A DNA stretch of 64,000 nt from Streptomyces sp. V2I9 (GTDB taxonomy: Bacteria; Actinomycetota; Actinomycetes; Streptomycetales; Streptomycetaceae). The DNA is taken from contig NZ_JAUSZJ010000002.1 in the NCBI RefSeq assembly GCF_030817475.1, positions 6,462,626 to 6,526,625 of the forward strand, written 5' to 3'. Below are positions 37,601-45,581 of the stretch, one piece after another; position 1 is the first letter of the stretch; each line of letters begins with the position of its first letter. Position numbers and translations under genes: made by a program. A model generated the notes under the pieces. It had not been told where the DNA came from. It made no database searches and saw only the letters and a list, made by a program, of their open reading frames with translations.

Positions 37601-40600
37601 ACCTTCACCTTCATCGAGGAACTCCTCAGCGTCTACGAGGCGTTGCGGCGCAACCAGGAGCCCCAGCTCCCACCGGTCGAGGCCCGCTACCTCGACTTCC
37701 TCAACCAGCAGAACACCTTCCTGGCCGGGCCCGAGGCGGCCGGCATGCTCGACTACTGGCGCTCGCACCTGCCGGACGAGGTCCCGCTGCTGGACCTCCC
37801 CGTCGACAAGCCGCGCCCGGCGGTCCAGACCCACAACGGGGCCTCCGCGTTCTTCGTCCTGGACGACGAACTGAGCGCCCGCGTCCACACCCTGGCCCGT
37901 GCGCACGGCGTCACGCCGTTCATGGTGCTGCTGAGCGCCTACTACCTCCTGCTGCACCGCTACTCCGGGCAGGACCACCTCGTCGTCGGCAGCCCGGTGA
38001 CCGGCCGCACCCGGCAGGACTTCGCCTCGGTGTACGGCTACTTCGTCAACCCGCTGCCCCTGCACGCCGACCTGTCCGGTGACCCGACCGTCGCCGAACT
38101 GCTGCAACAGGTCCGCCGTACGGTGCTCGGCGGCCTGGACAACCAGGAGTACCCCTTCGTCCTCCTCGTCGAGGAGCTGGGCCTCCAGCACGACCCCAGC
38201 CGCTCCGCCGTCTTCCAGGCGATGTTCATCCTCCTCACCCACAAGGTCGCGGCCGAACAGTACGGCTACCGGCTGGAGTACATCGAACTACCCGAGGAGG
38301 AGGGGCAGTTCGACATAACCCTGTCCGCCTACGAGGACGAGGCCGAGGGCCGCTTCCACTGCGTGTTCAAGTACAACACCGACCTCTTCCTCCCCGAGAC
38401 CATGCGCCGCATGGCCGCCCACTACACCCGTCTTCTGGACCGCATGACCCGTGTGCCGGGCGAACGGCCCGCCTCCCGCCTGGAGATGCTCGGGGACCAC
38501 GAGCGCGAGCGGCTCGTGGGGGAGTGGAGCCTCCCGGCCCTGCCGCTCCCCGGCCACCGGGAGGACGAGCCGTTCACCCCGGTCCACGCCGTGATCGCCC
38601 GTGCCGCCGCCGACCACCCCGAGACCACCGCCGTCATCCTGCCCTCCCCGCACGGGGACGCGTACCGGCTGACCTACGCGGAGCTGGACCGGCGGGCCGA
38701 GGACACCGCCGCCCGGCTGCGGACGCTCGGTGTCGGCGAGGGCTCGGTGGTGGTGCTGTGCCTGGAGAAGTCACCCGAGCTGATCGTCGCCCTGCTCGCC
38801 GTCCTCAAGACCGGCGCGGCCTACCTCCCGCTCCGCCCCGACCAGCCCGCCGACCGGCTCGCCCGGCTCGTGTCGGCCACCGGCGCGGAACTGGTCCTCG
38901 TCGAGGACGGAGCCGGAAACGGGCGGACGAGGGACCCGGCCGCCCCGACGCTCACCCTCGCCGCGCTCCGCGGCACCCCGTCGCACCCCGCCGGGGCACC
39001 GTGCGCGACCGACCCGGACGCGCCCGCCTACATCATCACCACCTCCGGTTCCACCGGCCGGCCCAAGGCCGTTCGCGTCAGCCACCGCAACCTCGCCTCC
39101 GCCTACGGTGCATGGCGCCAGGAATACCGGCTGGAGACCGAGGTCCGCACCCACCTCCAGATGGCCGAACCGGCCTTCGACGTGTTCACGGGCGACCTGG
39201 TGCGCGCCCTCTGCTCGGGCGGCACGCTCGTCCTGGCCGACCGCGACCTCCTCTTCGACACGACCCGGCTGTACCGCACGATGCGTCAGGAGCGGGTGGA
39301 CTGCGCGGAGTTCGTGCCCGCCGTCGTACGCGGTCTGATGGACCACTGCGAACGGGAAGGGCTGCGGCTGGACTTCCTGCGGCTCCTGGTGGTCGGTTCG
39401 GACGCCTGGAACGTGGGGGAGTACCGGCGGCTGGCCGAGCTGTGCGGACCCGGCACCCGCCTCGTCAACTCCTACGGCCTCACCGAGGCCACCATCGACA
39501 GCGCCTGCTTCGAGGGGCCCGTCGACGACCTCGAACCCGGCACGATGGTCCCGATCGGCCGGCCCCTGTCCAACAGCGTCCTGCACATCCTCGACGCCCA
39601 CGGCGAACCGGTCCCGCCCGGCGTGCCCGGCGAACTCTGGATCGGCGGCGACGGCGTCGCCCTCGGCTACGCCGGAGACCCCGGGCAGACCGCCGAGCGT
39701 TTCGTCACCCGGACGCTCTCCGGGGCTGCCGACGCCCGCCCCGAACGGCTCTACCGCACCGGTGACATCGCCCGCTGGGACGCGCACGGCCGGGTCCACC
39801 TGCTCGGCCGCACCGACGGCCAGGTCAAGCTGCGCGGCCACCGCATCGAGATCGGCGAGATCGAGACGCACCTCGCCCAGTGGCCCCGGCTCACCCGCGC
39901 CGTCGTCACCGTACGCACCGACACCGGGGGAGACGCGGCCCTGTGCGCCTACTGCGTGCCGGAGGCCGGCGCGACCCTGGACGTCCGGGCCCTGCGCCGC
40001 CACCTCGCCCGCTCCCTGCCCTCGTACATGATCCCGTCCCACTTCACCGAGCTGCCCGCCCTGCCGCTGACCGCCAACGGCAAGGTCGACACGGCCGCCC
40101 TGCCCGCCCCCCGCGCCGGAGCCGGCGACCGGCCCCACGAGGAACCCGTCACGCTCTACGAGATCAGCCTCGCCCGGCACTGGAAGACCCTCCTCGGCCG
40201 CGAACAGATCGGTCTGGAGGACGACTTCTTCGAACTCGGCGGCAGCTCGATCAAACTCATCGAACTCCTCCACCACCTGCGCACCGAGTTCGGCGTCGGC
40301 GTCCCCGTCAGCAGGCTCTACCAGGTCACCACCCTGCACGGGATGGCCGCCACCGTCGAGGACGTCCTGCTCGGAGCGAGCGCCGAGGAACTGCCCAGCC
40401 TCACCTTCAACCCCGGACAGGACACCGCGCTCTTCTGCTTCCCGCCCGCCGGCGGCCACGGACTCGTCTACCGCGGTCTCGCCGCCCACCTTCCCGGCCT
40501 CGCCGTCATCGGCTTCAACTACCTCCCCGGTGACGACAAGCCGGCCCGGTACGCCGACCTCATCGAGGCCGACCGGCCGGACGGCCCCTACCTGCTCCTC

Positions 40601-41077
40601 GGCTACTCCCTCGGCGGCAACCTCGCCTTCGAGACCGCCAAGGAACTCGAGAGGCGCGGCCGCAGCGTCGCCCACGTCGTCATCATCGACTCCCGCCGCA
40701 TCCTCACCGCCTACGAACCGGACGCCTCCGGCATCGCCGCCTTCGAGGCCGAACTCGCCGACCACGTACGCAAACACACCGGGTCCGAGGCCGTCACCCA
40801 CGAGACCCTCGCCCACGCCGCCGAGTACCTCGCCTTCTGCGGGCGCACCCCCAACACCGGCACCGTCGCCGCGACGGTCACCGTCATCACCGACGAGGAG
40901 AAGTCCGCCCTCTACGCGGCCGGGGAGCACGGCACCTGGCACGGCAGCTCCACCGGGGCCACCGCCGTCCTCCGCGGCTCCGGGGTCCACGCCGACATGC
41001 TCGACGCCGAACACCTGGCGCGCAACGCCGAGCTGGTGCGCTCCACCCTCACGGGGGGCGCGCCCCATGGCGGATGA
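31610..41077 (+). CDS. ftdB: Hybrid iterative PKS-NRPS of a polycyclic tetramate macrolactam pathway
   Basis: This 3155-residue megasynthase has the order KS-AT-DH-KR-ACP-C-A-PCP-TE. KS active Cys is C184 in DTACSSS; AT Ser641 in GHSTGE; DH H939 and D1104, with HxxxD in place of HxxxG; KR GAFGALG near 1479 and Y1635; ACP Ser1796; C domain HHIVSD at 1989-1994; A domain core TSGSTGRPK at 2478 and the specificity loop D2524-V-F-T-G2528; PCP Ser2880 in GGSS; TE Ser3000 in GYSLGG. PTM enzymes of this order work iteratively to make two polyene chains, join both to ornithine and release the tetramate by Dieckmann closure. The specificity residues (D, V, G, then S, I, D) resemble the ornithine code. 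AGAGGAG precedes the ATG. Confidence 0.95.
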   Translation: MADVNNRAARNKVAIIGMGCRLPGGASDHRAYWRNLVAGKDCITPTPPDRYDVRTLGSRFRDKPGRLIGGRGGYIDGFDEFDPAFFGISPREADHMDPQQRKLLEVAWEALEDGGQRPGDLAGGNVAVYVGAFTLDYKILQFADLGFTSLAAHTATGTMMTMVSNRISYCFDFRGPSLSVDTACSSSLVAVHLACQALNSGESDLALAGGTLLHMAPQYTVAETKGGFLSPEGRSRTFDAAADGYVRAEGVGLVALKRLEDAVRDGDRIHAVILGSGVNQDGHTNGITVPSPDAQVDLIRRVCAEAGITPGDLQYMEAHGTSTPVGDPIEANALARALAIGRAPGARAYVGSVKTNIGHTESAAGVAGLIKTVLSLKHRMIPPHINLENLNPAIDPATLPYEIPTRPTAWPDHEGPARAGVNSFGFGGTNAHVVLEEAPAAPPSPADGDTAAPIGRAWSILPLSARRPDALTEMAAGIRAELAGENGPAVALDDLGHTLAHRRQHLPERLSVAYSTRASLDEALAAHQRGEPHPRVVRGRARDAADRGIVQVFTGMGPQWWGMGRQLLEREPVFRDAVLACDGAMREFADWSLIEEMTADEQASRMSETWLAQPANFALQVGLAALWRSHGVRPDAVVGHSTGEIAAFHEAGVYSLRDAARIAVHRSRLQQTLAGTGGMLAVSLSEDEAERRVRPYADRVSIAAVNSPTAITLAGDEAALALLAEELRAEQQFAKFLTVEVPYHSVAMERIKDELLDSLAALEPRPAQVPLYLTGTGGTARGEELDAAYWWKNVRDRVRFRSAVDRIADDGHQIFLELGPHPVLGHAIRECLDAASASGLTLPSIRRREDERERFAASLGSLHTLGVPIDWDLLQPAGRPVTLPRHPFRRDRHWTEPRTVAQVRLGHRDHPLLGRRTDATEPTWLARLDTEDLPYLADHRIQDTVVFPAAGYLEMAAQAVLRLTGGTTATLADIDLRKALFLPDGEDRTVEVSLSLENAAFTIASPAGDDGERTVHAAGVVRAGQRRRTTGPLDAAAIRARSLRHLEGPDCYSALATLGYHYGPAFQALEEVWIGGGEVLARIRPPHAIDGAAAGHHLHPVLLDACFQALLAPLILRGPEPGTGIRLPLSLDEVALEPVGDQPFWAHATLRAADADTTLGDIALYADDGTPLGRVQGFRAADVEKAATAVARTTIDSWLAEPVWTDCPPLPAEDAGGQRRDGHPIGVHDGSTVHEGDARPASAATTAPAHDWLLLADDGGVADAFAALAAARGERCRLVRTGAAYTASGDGATYTVDPASDADLSRLFADLDRDGGPFRGAVLHLWNLDAPALADCDRTALRDHTGAGAYSLVALARLLAARGGGGRLHIVTRGAQPARPGEGPEPLGAPAWGIGRVLRHQELTDHPGKLIDLDPRRRPGRDGDRVEAAALLAEVLSDDEEEIALRDGVRRTSRLRPAGDLTRPLPPRLRPDGTYLVTGAFGALGRLLCRTLVRRGARRIVLVGRTPVPAREKWAGTDPATAEGRAVALLRELETLGAQPVPAAFDITDEDALTTWLDAHRHSGAPPVRGVFHLAGQVRDTLVAELDRAAFDAVHDPKTVGAHLLHRHLRDEPLDHFVLFASIASLLTTAGQTNYAAGNAFLDSLAHHRRALGLPGLSLDWGPWATGMIEELGLVDHYLHSRGMSSLSPEAGMAVLERVIGQDHAQLVVATVVDWPVFLAWYPSPPPLVAELAAAAAPPAGAVSGGGFLDTFRAADGETRRTLVTERFAALSAAVLRTGADRIDPATGLGELGLDSLLAMELRARIHAELGVALPVVALLSGTPAGELSAQLHDGLAALASADGGGGAAGAVELHTDEREYPLTQNQKALWFLKHLNPDGYAYNIGGAVEVNAALEPDLMFEAVRRLIARHPALRTTFHLVDGQAVQRVSEDAPSDLALFDVQGEDWETIHATIVQEYRKPYDLAHDPLVRFRLFKRAPDRWIIMKAVHHIVSDAISTFTFIEELLSVYEALRRNQEPQLPPVEARYLDFLNQQNTFLAGPEAAGMLDYWRSHLPDEVPLLDLPVDKPRPAVQTHNGASAFFVLDDELSARVHTLARAHGVTPFMVLLSAYYLLLHRYSGQDHLVVGSPVTGRTRQDFASVYGYFVNPLPLHADLSGDPTVAELLQQVRRTVLGGLDNQEYPFVLLVEELGLQHDPSRSAVFQAMFILLTHKVAAEQYGYRLEYIELPEEEGQFDITLSAYEDEAEGRFHCVFKYNTDLFLPETMRRMAAHYTRLLDRMTRVPGERPASRLEMLGDHERERLVGEWSLPALPLPGHREDEPFTPVHAVIARAAADHPETTAVILPSPHGDAYRLTYAELDRRAEDTAARLRTLGVGEGSVVVLCLEKSPELIVALLAVLKTGAAYLPLRPDQPADRLARLVSATGAELVLVEDGAGNGRTRDPAAPTLTLAALRGTPSHPAGAPCATDPDAPAYIITTSGSTGRPKAVRVSHRNLASAYGAWRQEYRLETEVRTHLQMAEPAFDVFTGDLVRALCSGGTLVLADRDLLFDTTRLYRTMRQERVDCAEFVPAVVRGLMDHCEREGLRLDFLRLLVVGSDAWNVGEYRRLAELCGPGTRLVNSYGLTEATIDSACFEGPVDDLEPGTMVPIGRPLSNSVLHILDAHGEPVPPGVPGELWIGGDGVALGYAGDPGQTAERFVTRTLSGAADARPERLYRTGDIARWDAHGRVHLLGRTDGQVKLRGHRIEIGEIETHLAQWPRLTRAVVTVRTDTGGDAALCAYCVPEAGATLDVRALRRHLARSLPSYMIPSHFTELPALPLTANGKVDTAALPAPRAGAGDRPHEEPVTLYEISLARHWKTLLGREQIGLEDDFFELGGSSIKLIELLHHLRTEFGVGVPVSRLYQVTTLHGMAATVEDVLLGASAEELPSLTFNPGQDTALFCFPPAGGHGLVYRGLAAHLPGLAVIGFNYLPGDDKPARYADLIEADRPDGPYLLLGYSLGGNLAFETAKELERRGRSVAHVVIIDSRRILTAYEPDASGIAAFEAELADHVRKHTGSEAVTHETLAHAAEYLAFCGRTPNTGTVAATVTVITDEEKSALYAAGEHGTWHGSSTGATAVLRGSGVHADMLDAEHLARNAELVRSTLTGGAPHGG

Positions 41078-42749
41078 CGACTCCACCGACTGGACCACGA
41101 GGGAACGCGCCCCCGGCGCCCCGCCCCGCGTCATCGTCGTCGGCGCGGGCGTGGCCGGCCTCTCCACCGGCTGCTACGCGCAGATGAGCGGGGCCAGGAC
41201 CCGTGTCTTCGAGAAGCACGTGCTGCCGGGCGGCTGCTGCACCGCCTGGTCGCGCGACGGCTACCTCTTCGACTACTGCATCGAATGGCTCATCGGCACC
41301 GCCCCCGGCAACGACGCGCACCAGGTGTGGGCCGAACTCGGTGCGCTGGACGGCAAGTCCGTCACCAACTTCGAGCTGTTCAACAAGGTCGAGGATCCCT
41401 CCGGCCGGTCGGTGTTCTTCTACAACGACCCCGACCGCCTGGAGGCCCACCTCCTGGACGTCTCACCCGCCGACGGCCCCCTCATCCGGGCCTTCACCCG
41501 CGACCTGCGACGCTTCATCGACATCGAGCTGTACCCGTTCCTGACCGCGCCCGCCCTGCGGACCGCACGGGAGAGGGCGCGGACCCTGCGCACGGTGCTG
41601 CCCGCGTTCCGGCTGTTCTGGCGGACCGCCGCCACCCCGATGCACACCTTCGCCGACCGGTTCCAGGACCCGCTGCTGCGCACGGCGTTCCGCAACATCT
41701 TCTTCCAGGACCCGGAGGGATTCCCCCTGCTGCCGTACCTCTTCAACATGGCGGCCGCCCACCACGGCAACGCGGGCTTCCCCCAGGGCGGTTCGCTCGG
41801 ACTTGCCCGCTCGATCGAGGAACGCTACCGGGGCCTGGGCGGCACGATCACCTACCGGGCCCGCACCGAACGCGTCCTCGTCGAGAACGACCGGGCCATC
41901 GGCATCGAACTCCGCAACGGAAAAAGGTACTTCGCCGAACACGTGGTCTCCGCCTGCGACGGCCACACCACCGTCTACGGGCTGCTCGGCGGCCGGTACA
42001 CCGGACCCCGCATCGACAAGCTCTACACCGACCTCCTCCACCGCCCCGGAACCCTCTTCCCCGCCGTCGTCTCCGCCTTCGTCGGCCTGCGCGGCGATCC
42101 GGACCCCGCCGAGGCGCACAGCACCACCCACCTCCTGGCCCCCGACGACGCGGCCCACCTCCCCGGTGCCCTCCAGGACAGCCTCGTCGTCCAGGCCCGC
42201 TCCCGCTACTCCGACGGTTTCGCACCGCCGGGCCACTCCGTCCTGCACTGCACCTACTTCAGCGACTACGCCCACTGGAAGAACCTGCGCACCAGGGACC
42301 GCAAGGAGTACCGCCGGCGCAAGCGCGAAGTCGCCGACTTCGTCCGGGACTTCCTGGAGCGCCGCACCCCCGGCACCGCCGACCGCATCGACATCGTCGA
42401 GGTCGCCACCCCCGCCACCACCCACCGCTACACCGGCAACCTCAACGGCTCCATCCTCGCCTGGAAGGCATTCTCCGACGCCGACGACGTCGCCGCCCGC
42501 CTGGTCGGCAAGGACCGGATGCGGCTGCCCGGACTGAGCGGCTTCTCCATGGCCGGGCAGTGGGTCGGCATGGGCGGACTGATCCGGGCCGCCTCCACCG
42601 GCCGCTTCGCCGTCCAGTACCTCTGCCGCGAACTCGGACTGGAATTCCGGGCGTGGGAGAGCAAGGGGAGCGAGCCCTGGCACCCCGGAAAGCTGGGGCA
42701 CCTGCCCCAGCTCGACCGGTGGTCCGCACGGGAGAGGAAGGACTCATGA
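41067..42749 (+). CDS. ftdC: FAD-dependent oxidoreductase, phytoene dehydrogenase-like (PTM ring formation)
   Basis: This 560-residue protein has the N-terminal dinucleotide fold VVGAGVAGLSTGCYAQ (GxGxxG 26-31) followed by GGCCTAW, and a C-terminal FAD segment ending SMAGQWVGMGGLIRAAS. Phytoene-dehydrogenase-like enzymes of PTM clusters reductively cyclise the polyene arms into the carbocyclic system. Its ATG lies inside the end of the PKS-NRPS gene (11-nt overlap), which indicates translational coupling. It shares its overall plan with the next gene, suggesting an ancient duplication. Confidence 0.9.
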   Translation: MADDDSTDWTTRERAPGAPPRVIVVGAGVAGLSTGCYAQMSGARTRVFEKHVLPGGCCTAWSRDGYLFDYCIEWLIGTAPGNDAHQVWAELGALDGKSVTNFELFNKVEDPSGRSVFFYNDPDRLEAHLLDVSPADGPLIRAFTRDLRRFIDIELYPFLTAPALRTARERARTLRTVLPAFRLFWRTAATPMHTFADRFQDPLLRTAFRNIFFQDPEGFPLLPYLFNMAAAHHGNAGFPQGGSLGLARSIEERYRGLGGTITYRARTERVLVENDRAIGIELRNGKRYFAEHVVSACDGHTTVYGLLGGRYTGPRIDKLYTDLLHRPGTLFPAVVSAFVGLRGDPDPAEAHSTTHLLAPDDAAHLPGALQDSLVVQARSRYSDGFAPPGHSVLHCTYFSDYAHWKNLRTRDRKEYRRRKREVADFVRDFLERRTPGTADRIDIVEVATPATTHRYTGNLNGSILAWKAFSDADDVAARLVGKDRMRLPGLSGFSMAGQWVGMGGLIRAASTGRFAVQYLCRELGLEFRAWESKGSEPWHPGKLGHLPQLDRWSARERKDS

Positions 42750-44467
42750 GCGGCCGTGCCACCGCCTCGGGGACGGGCGGCGACCGGCCCAGGGAGACGA
42801 TGATCATCATCGGGGCGGGGCTCGGCGGCCTCTCCACCGGCTGCTACGCCCAGATGAACGGCTACCGGACCCGCATCCTGGAGATGCACGAGATCCCCGG
42901 CGGTTGCTGCACCGCCTGGGAGCGCGGCGGTTTCACCCTGGACGCCTGCGTCAGCTGGCTCCTCGGCAGCGGACCCGGCAACGAGATGCACCAGATCTGG
43001 CTGGAGCTCGGCGCCCTCCAGGGCAAGGAGATCCGCCACTTCGACGTCTTCAACATCGTGCGCGGCACGGACGGACGGGCCGTCCACTTCTACTCCGACC
43101 CGGACCGCCTCGAAGCCCACCTCATCGACATCTCGCCCGCCGACGCCCGCCTCGTGCGCACGTTCTGCCGGCAGCTCCGCAGCTTCCGCAAGGCGCTCGC
43201 GGTCTACCCCTTCCTCAAGCCCGTCGGACTGATGGGACGCGTGGAGCGCTGGCGGATGCTCGCCTCCTTCCTCCCGTACGTCAACGCGGTCCGCACCACG
43301 ATCACCGTCCTGATGACCGACTTCTCCCAGAAGTTCACGGACCCGCTCCTCCGGGAGGCGTTCAACTTCATCCTGTACGAGAAGCACCCGGCCTTCCCCG
43401 TCCTCCCGTTCCACTTCCAGCTCGCCTCGCACGCCAACCTCTCCGCGGGCGTCCCCGAGGGCGGCTCCCTGGGTCTCGCCGAGTCCATCGAGGCCCGCTA
43501 CCGCCGCCTCGGCGGCGAGGTCACGTACAACACGAAGGTCGAGTCGGTGATCGTCGAGGACGACCGGGCGGTCGGCGTCCGGCTCAGCGACGGCGGGGAA
43601 ATGCGCGCCGACATCGTCGTGTCCGCCTGCGACGGCTACACCACCACCATGAAGTTCCTGGACGGCGCGTACCTGGGCGAGGACTACCGCAAGCTCTACA
43701 CCGAGACCATCCACGAACCCGGCATGGTCTTCCCCGGCTACTTCACCCTCTTCCTCGGCCTCTCCCGCCCGTTCCCCGAGGGGGACCCCTGCACGACGCA
43801 CCTCATCGACGAGGCGATGGCGGCTGAGCTGACCGGCATCCGCCATCCCAGCGTCAACGTCCAGTTCCGCAGCCGCCACTACCCCGAGCTGTCCCCGGAG
43901 GGCACCACCGTCGTCTACGCCACCTACTTCTGCGACATCGCCCCCTGGCGCGCCCTGGACGAGGGCCCCGAACAGGTCACCCGCACCCGGGGCGGCCAGA
44001 AGCTGCACACCCTGCCGGTACGCCACGGGCGCGGCTACTACGCGGCGAAGCGGCGGGCCCGCGAGGCGCTCATCGACTTCCTGGAGCAGCGCCACCCCGG
44101 CCTGCGGGACGCGATCGTCGTCCGCGACGTCTCCAGCCCCCTCACCCAGGTCCGCTACACCGGCAACTACGACGGGACCGTCCTCGGCTGGCAGCCCTTC
44201 GTCGAGAGCGGCGAGACCCTGGAGGAGCTGATCAAGAAGCACGGGCCCGGCCTGCCCGGACTGCGGAACTTCTATCAGTCCGGCGTCTGGGCCACCACCG
44301 GCGGCCTCATCCGCGCCGCCGCGGCCGGCCGCCACGTCATGCAGTTCGTCTGCCGCGACGACGGCAAGCCCTTCACCGCGTCGCTCGACCGCACCGCACC
44401 CCCACCGACCCACCGGGTCATCCCCGTGCCCGTCCGCCCCGCCGCACCACCGGAGAGGAAACGATGA
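42746..44467 (+). CDS. ftdD: FAD-dependent oxidoreductase, phytoene dehydrogenase-like (PTM ring formation)
   Basis: This 573-residue paralogue of the preceding protein has IIGAGLGGLSTGCYAQMNG (GxGxxG 23-28), GGCCTAW, and a C-terminal GVWATTGGLIRAA segment matching the FAD-binding end of the previous protein. Two such enzymes in tandem are characteristic of PTM clusters that make two five-membered carbocycles in succession. The start overlaps the previous stop by 4 nt, with GGAGAGGAAGG upstream. The next gene overlaps its end likewise. Confidence 0.9.
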   Translation: MSGRATASGTGGDRPRETMIIIGAGLGGLSTGCYAQMNGYRTRILEMHEIPGGCCTAWERGGFTLDACVSWLLGSGPGNEMHQIWLELGALQGKEIRHFDVFNIVRGTDGRAVHFYSDPDRLEAHLIDISPADARLVRTFCRQLRSFRKALAVYPFLKPVGLMGRVERWRMLASFLPYVNAVRTTITVLMTDFSQKFTDPLLREAFNFILYEKHPAFPVLPFHFQLASHANLSAGVPEGGSLGLAESIEARYRRLGGEVTYNTKVESVIVEDDRAVGVRLSDGGEMRADIVVSACDGYTTTMKFLDGAYLGEDYRKLYTETIHEPGMVFPGYFTLFLGLSRPFPEGDPCTTHLIDEAMAAELTGIRHPSVNVQFRSRHYPELSPEGTTVVYATYFCDIAPWRALDEGPEQVTRTRGGQKLHTLPVRHGRGYYAAKRRAREALIDFLEQRHPGLRDAIVVRDVSSPLTQVRYTGNYDGTVLGWQPFVESGETLEELIKKHGPGLPGLRNFYQSGVWATTGGLIRAAAAGRHVMQFVCRDDGKPFTASLDRTAPPPTHRVIPVPVRPAAPPERKR

Positions 44468-45519
44468 AGATCGCGAAGTGGGTGGTCCGCGACCACGTCG
44501 AGGGCGTCCCCGACGTGGACCGGGTCTACGAGAAGGTCGTCGAGAACGTCGACGTCACCCTCGCCCCCGACGAGATGCTCCTGCGCACCCTGTACGTCTC
44601 GGTCGACCCCTACCTCCAGGGCATCGCCCTCGACACCCCGCTCGGCGGGCACATGGGCGCAGACTCGATCATGGAGGTGGTGGAAGCGGGTCCGCGTGCC
44701 GCCCACCGCGTCGGCGACCTCGTGCAGGGCTTCGGCGGCTGGCGCACCCATGTGATCTCGACGGGCGCCGCCGAACTCTGGCAGACCGGCACGTTCCCCA
44801 TGGTCTTCCCGGCGTACCGCAGACTCGACCCCCGCTGGTACGACGACGAGCTGCCGCTGCCCACCGCCCTCAGCGTCCTGGGCGGCCCCGGTATGACCGC
44901 GTGGGGGACCCTCTCCAAGTACCTGACGGTCAGTCCCGGCCAGACCCTGGTGATCAGCGGGGCCTCCGGTGCGGTGGGCACCCTCGTCGGACAGCTCGCC
45001 GCGCTCGCGGGGGCGCGGGTCGTCGGCACCACCTCGTCCCCGGACAAGGCGGACTACCTCACGGGCCTCGGTTTCGACGCGGTGGTCGTCTACCGCCACG
45101 GGGACGACACCGACACCGTGCGCGAGGCGCTCACGCGGGCCGCCCCGGACGGCGTCGACCGGTACTTCGACAACCTCGGCGGTACGGTCACCGACGCGGT
45201 GTTCCCCCTGCTCAACATCGGCAGCAAGGTGGCGGTGTGCTGGCAGTGGGCGACCCAGGTCGCCAACGAGACCACCGGCCCCCGGCTGCTGCCCTACCTG
45301 ATGTTCCCGCGCGCCACCGTGCGCGGCATCTTCTCCCTGGAGTGGTTCACCGAGGAGAACTGGCAGGCCCTCCACACCGACCTCGGCGGCCGCGTCCGGC
45401 GCGGCGAGGTCGCCTTCGACCACACCCTCCACCACGGCTTCGACAGCATCCCCGCCGCGTACGGCAGTCTCTACGCCGAGCGGGCGGCCAACCGGGGAAA
45501 GGTGCTCGTCGAACTCTGA
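44464..45519 (+). CDS. ftdE: MDR-type alcohol dehydrogenase-like reductase (PTM ring closure)
   Basis: This 351-residue medium-chain reductase has a nucleotide loop SGASGAVG (165-172) and the zinc-free NADP-dependent pattern YVSVDPYLQG and GGPGMTAWGTL, as in leukotriene B4 dehydrogenase-type enzymes. No zinc-binding Cys cluster is visible. In PTM clusters this enzyme closes the last ring: with two phytoene-dehydrogenase-like enzymes a 5-5-6 carbocycle is expected, and with one a 5-6-5. The start overlaps ftdD by 4 nt. Confidence 0.9.
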   Translation: MKIAKWVVRDHVEGVPDVDRVYEKVVENVDVTLAPDEMLLRTLYVSVDPYLQGIALDTPLGGHMGADSIMEVVEAGPRAAHRVGDLVQGFGGWRTHVISTGAAELWQTGTFPMVFPAYRRLDPRWYDDELPLPTALSVLGGPGMTAWGTLSKYLTVSPGQTLVISGASGAVGTLVGQLAALAGARVVGTTSSPDKADYLTGLGFDAVVVYRHGDDTDTVREALTRAAPDGVDRYFDNLGGTVTDAVFPLLNIGSKVAVCWQWATQVANETTGPRLLPYLMFPRATVRGIFSLEWFTEENWQALHTDLGGRVRRGEVAFDHTLHHGFDSIPAAYGSLYAERAANRGKVLVEL

Positions 45520-45581
45520 GCGCGGCCCCTCGACGCGGCCCCTTCCCCGCACGCTCCGACGTCCCCGCACCGGGAGGCACT

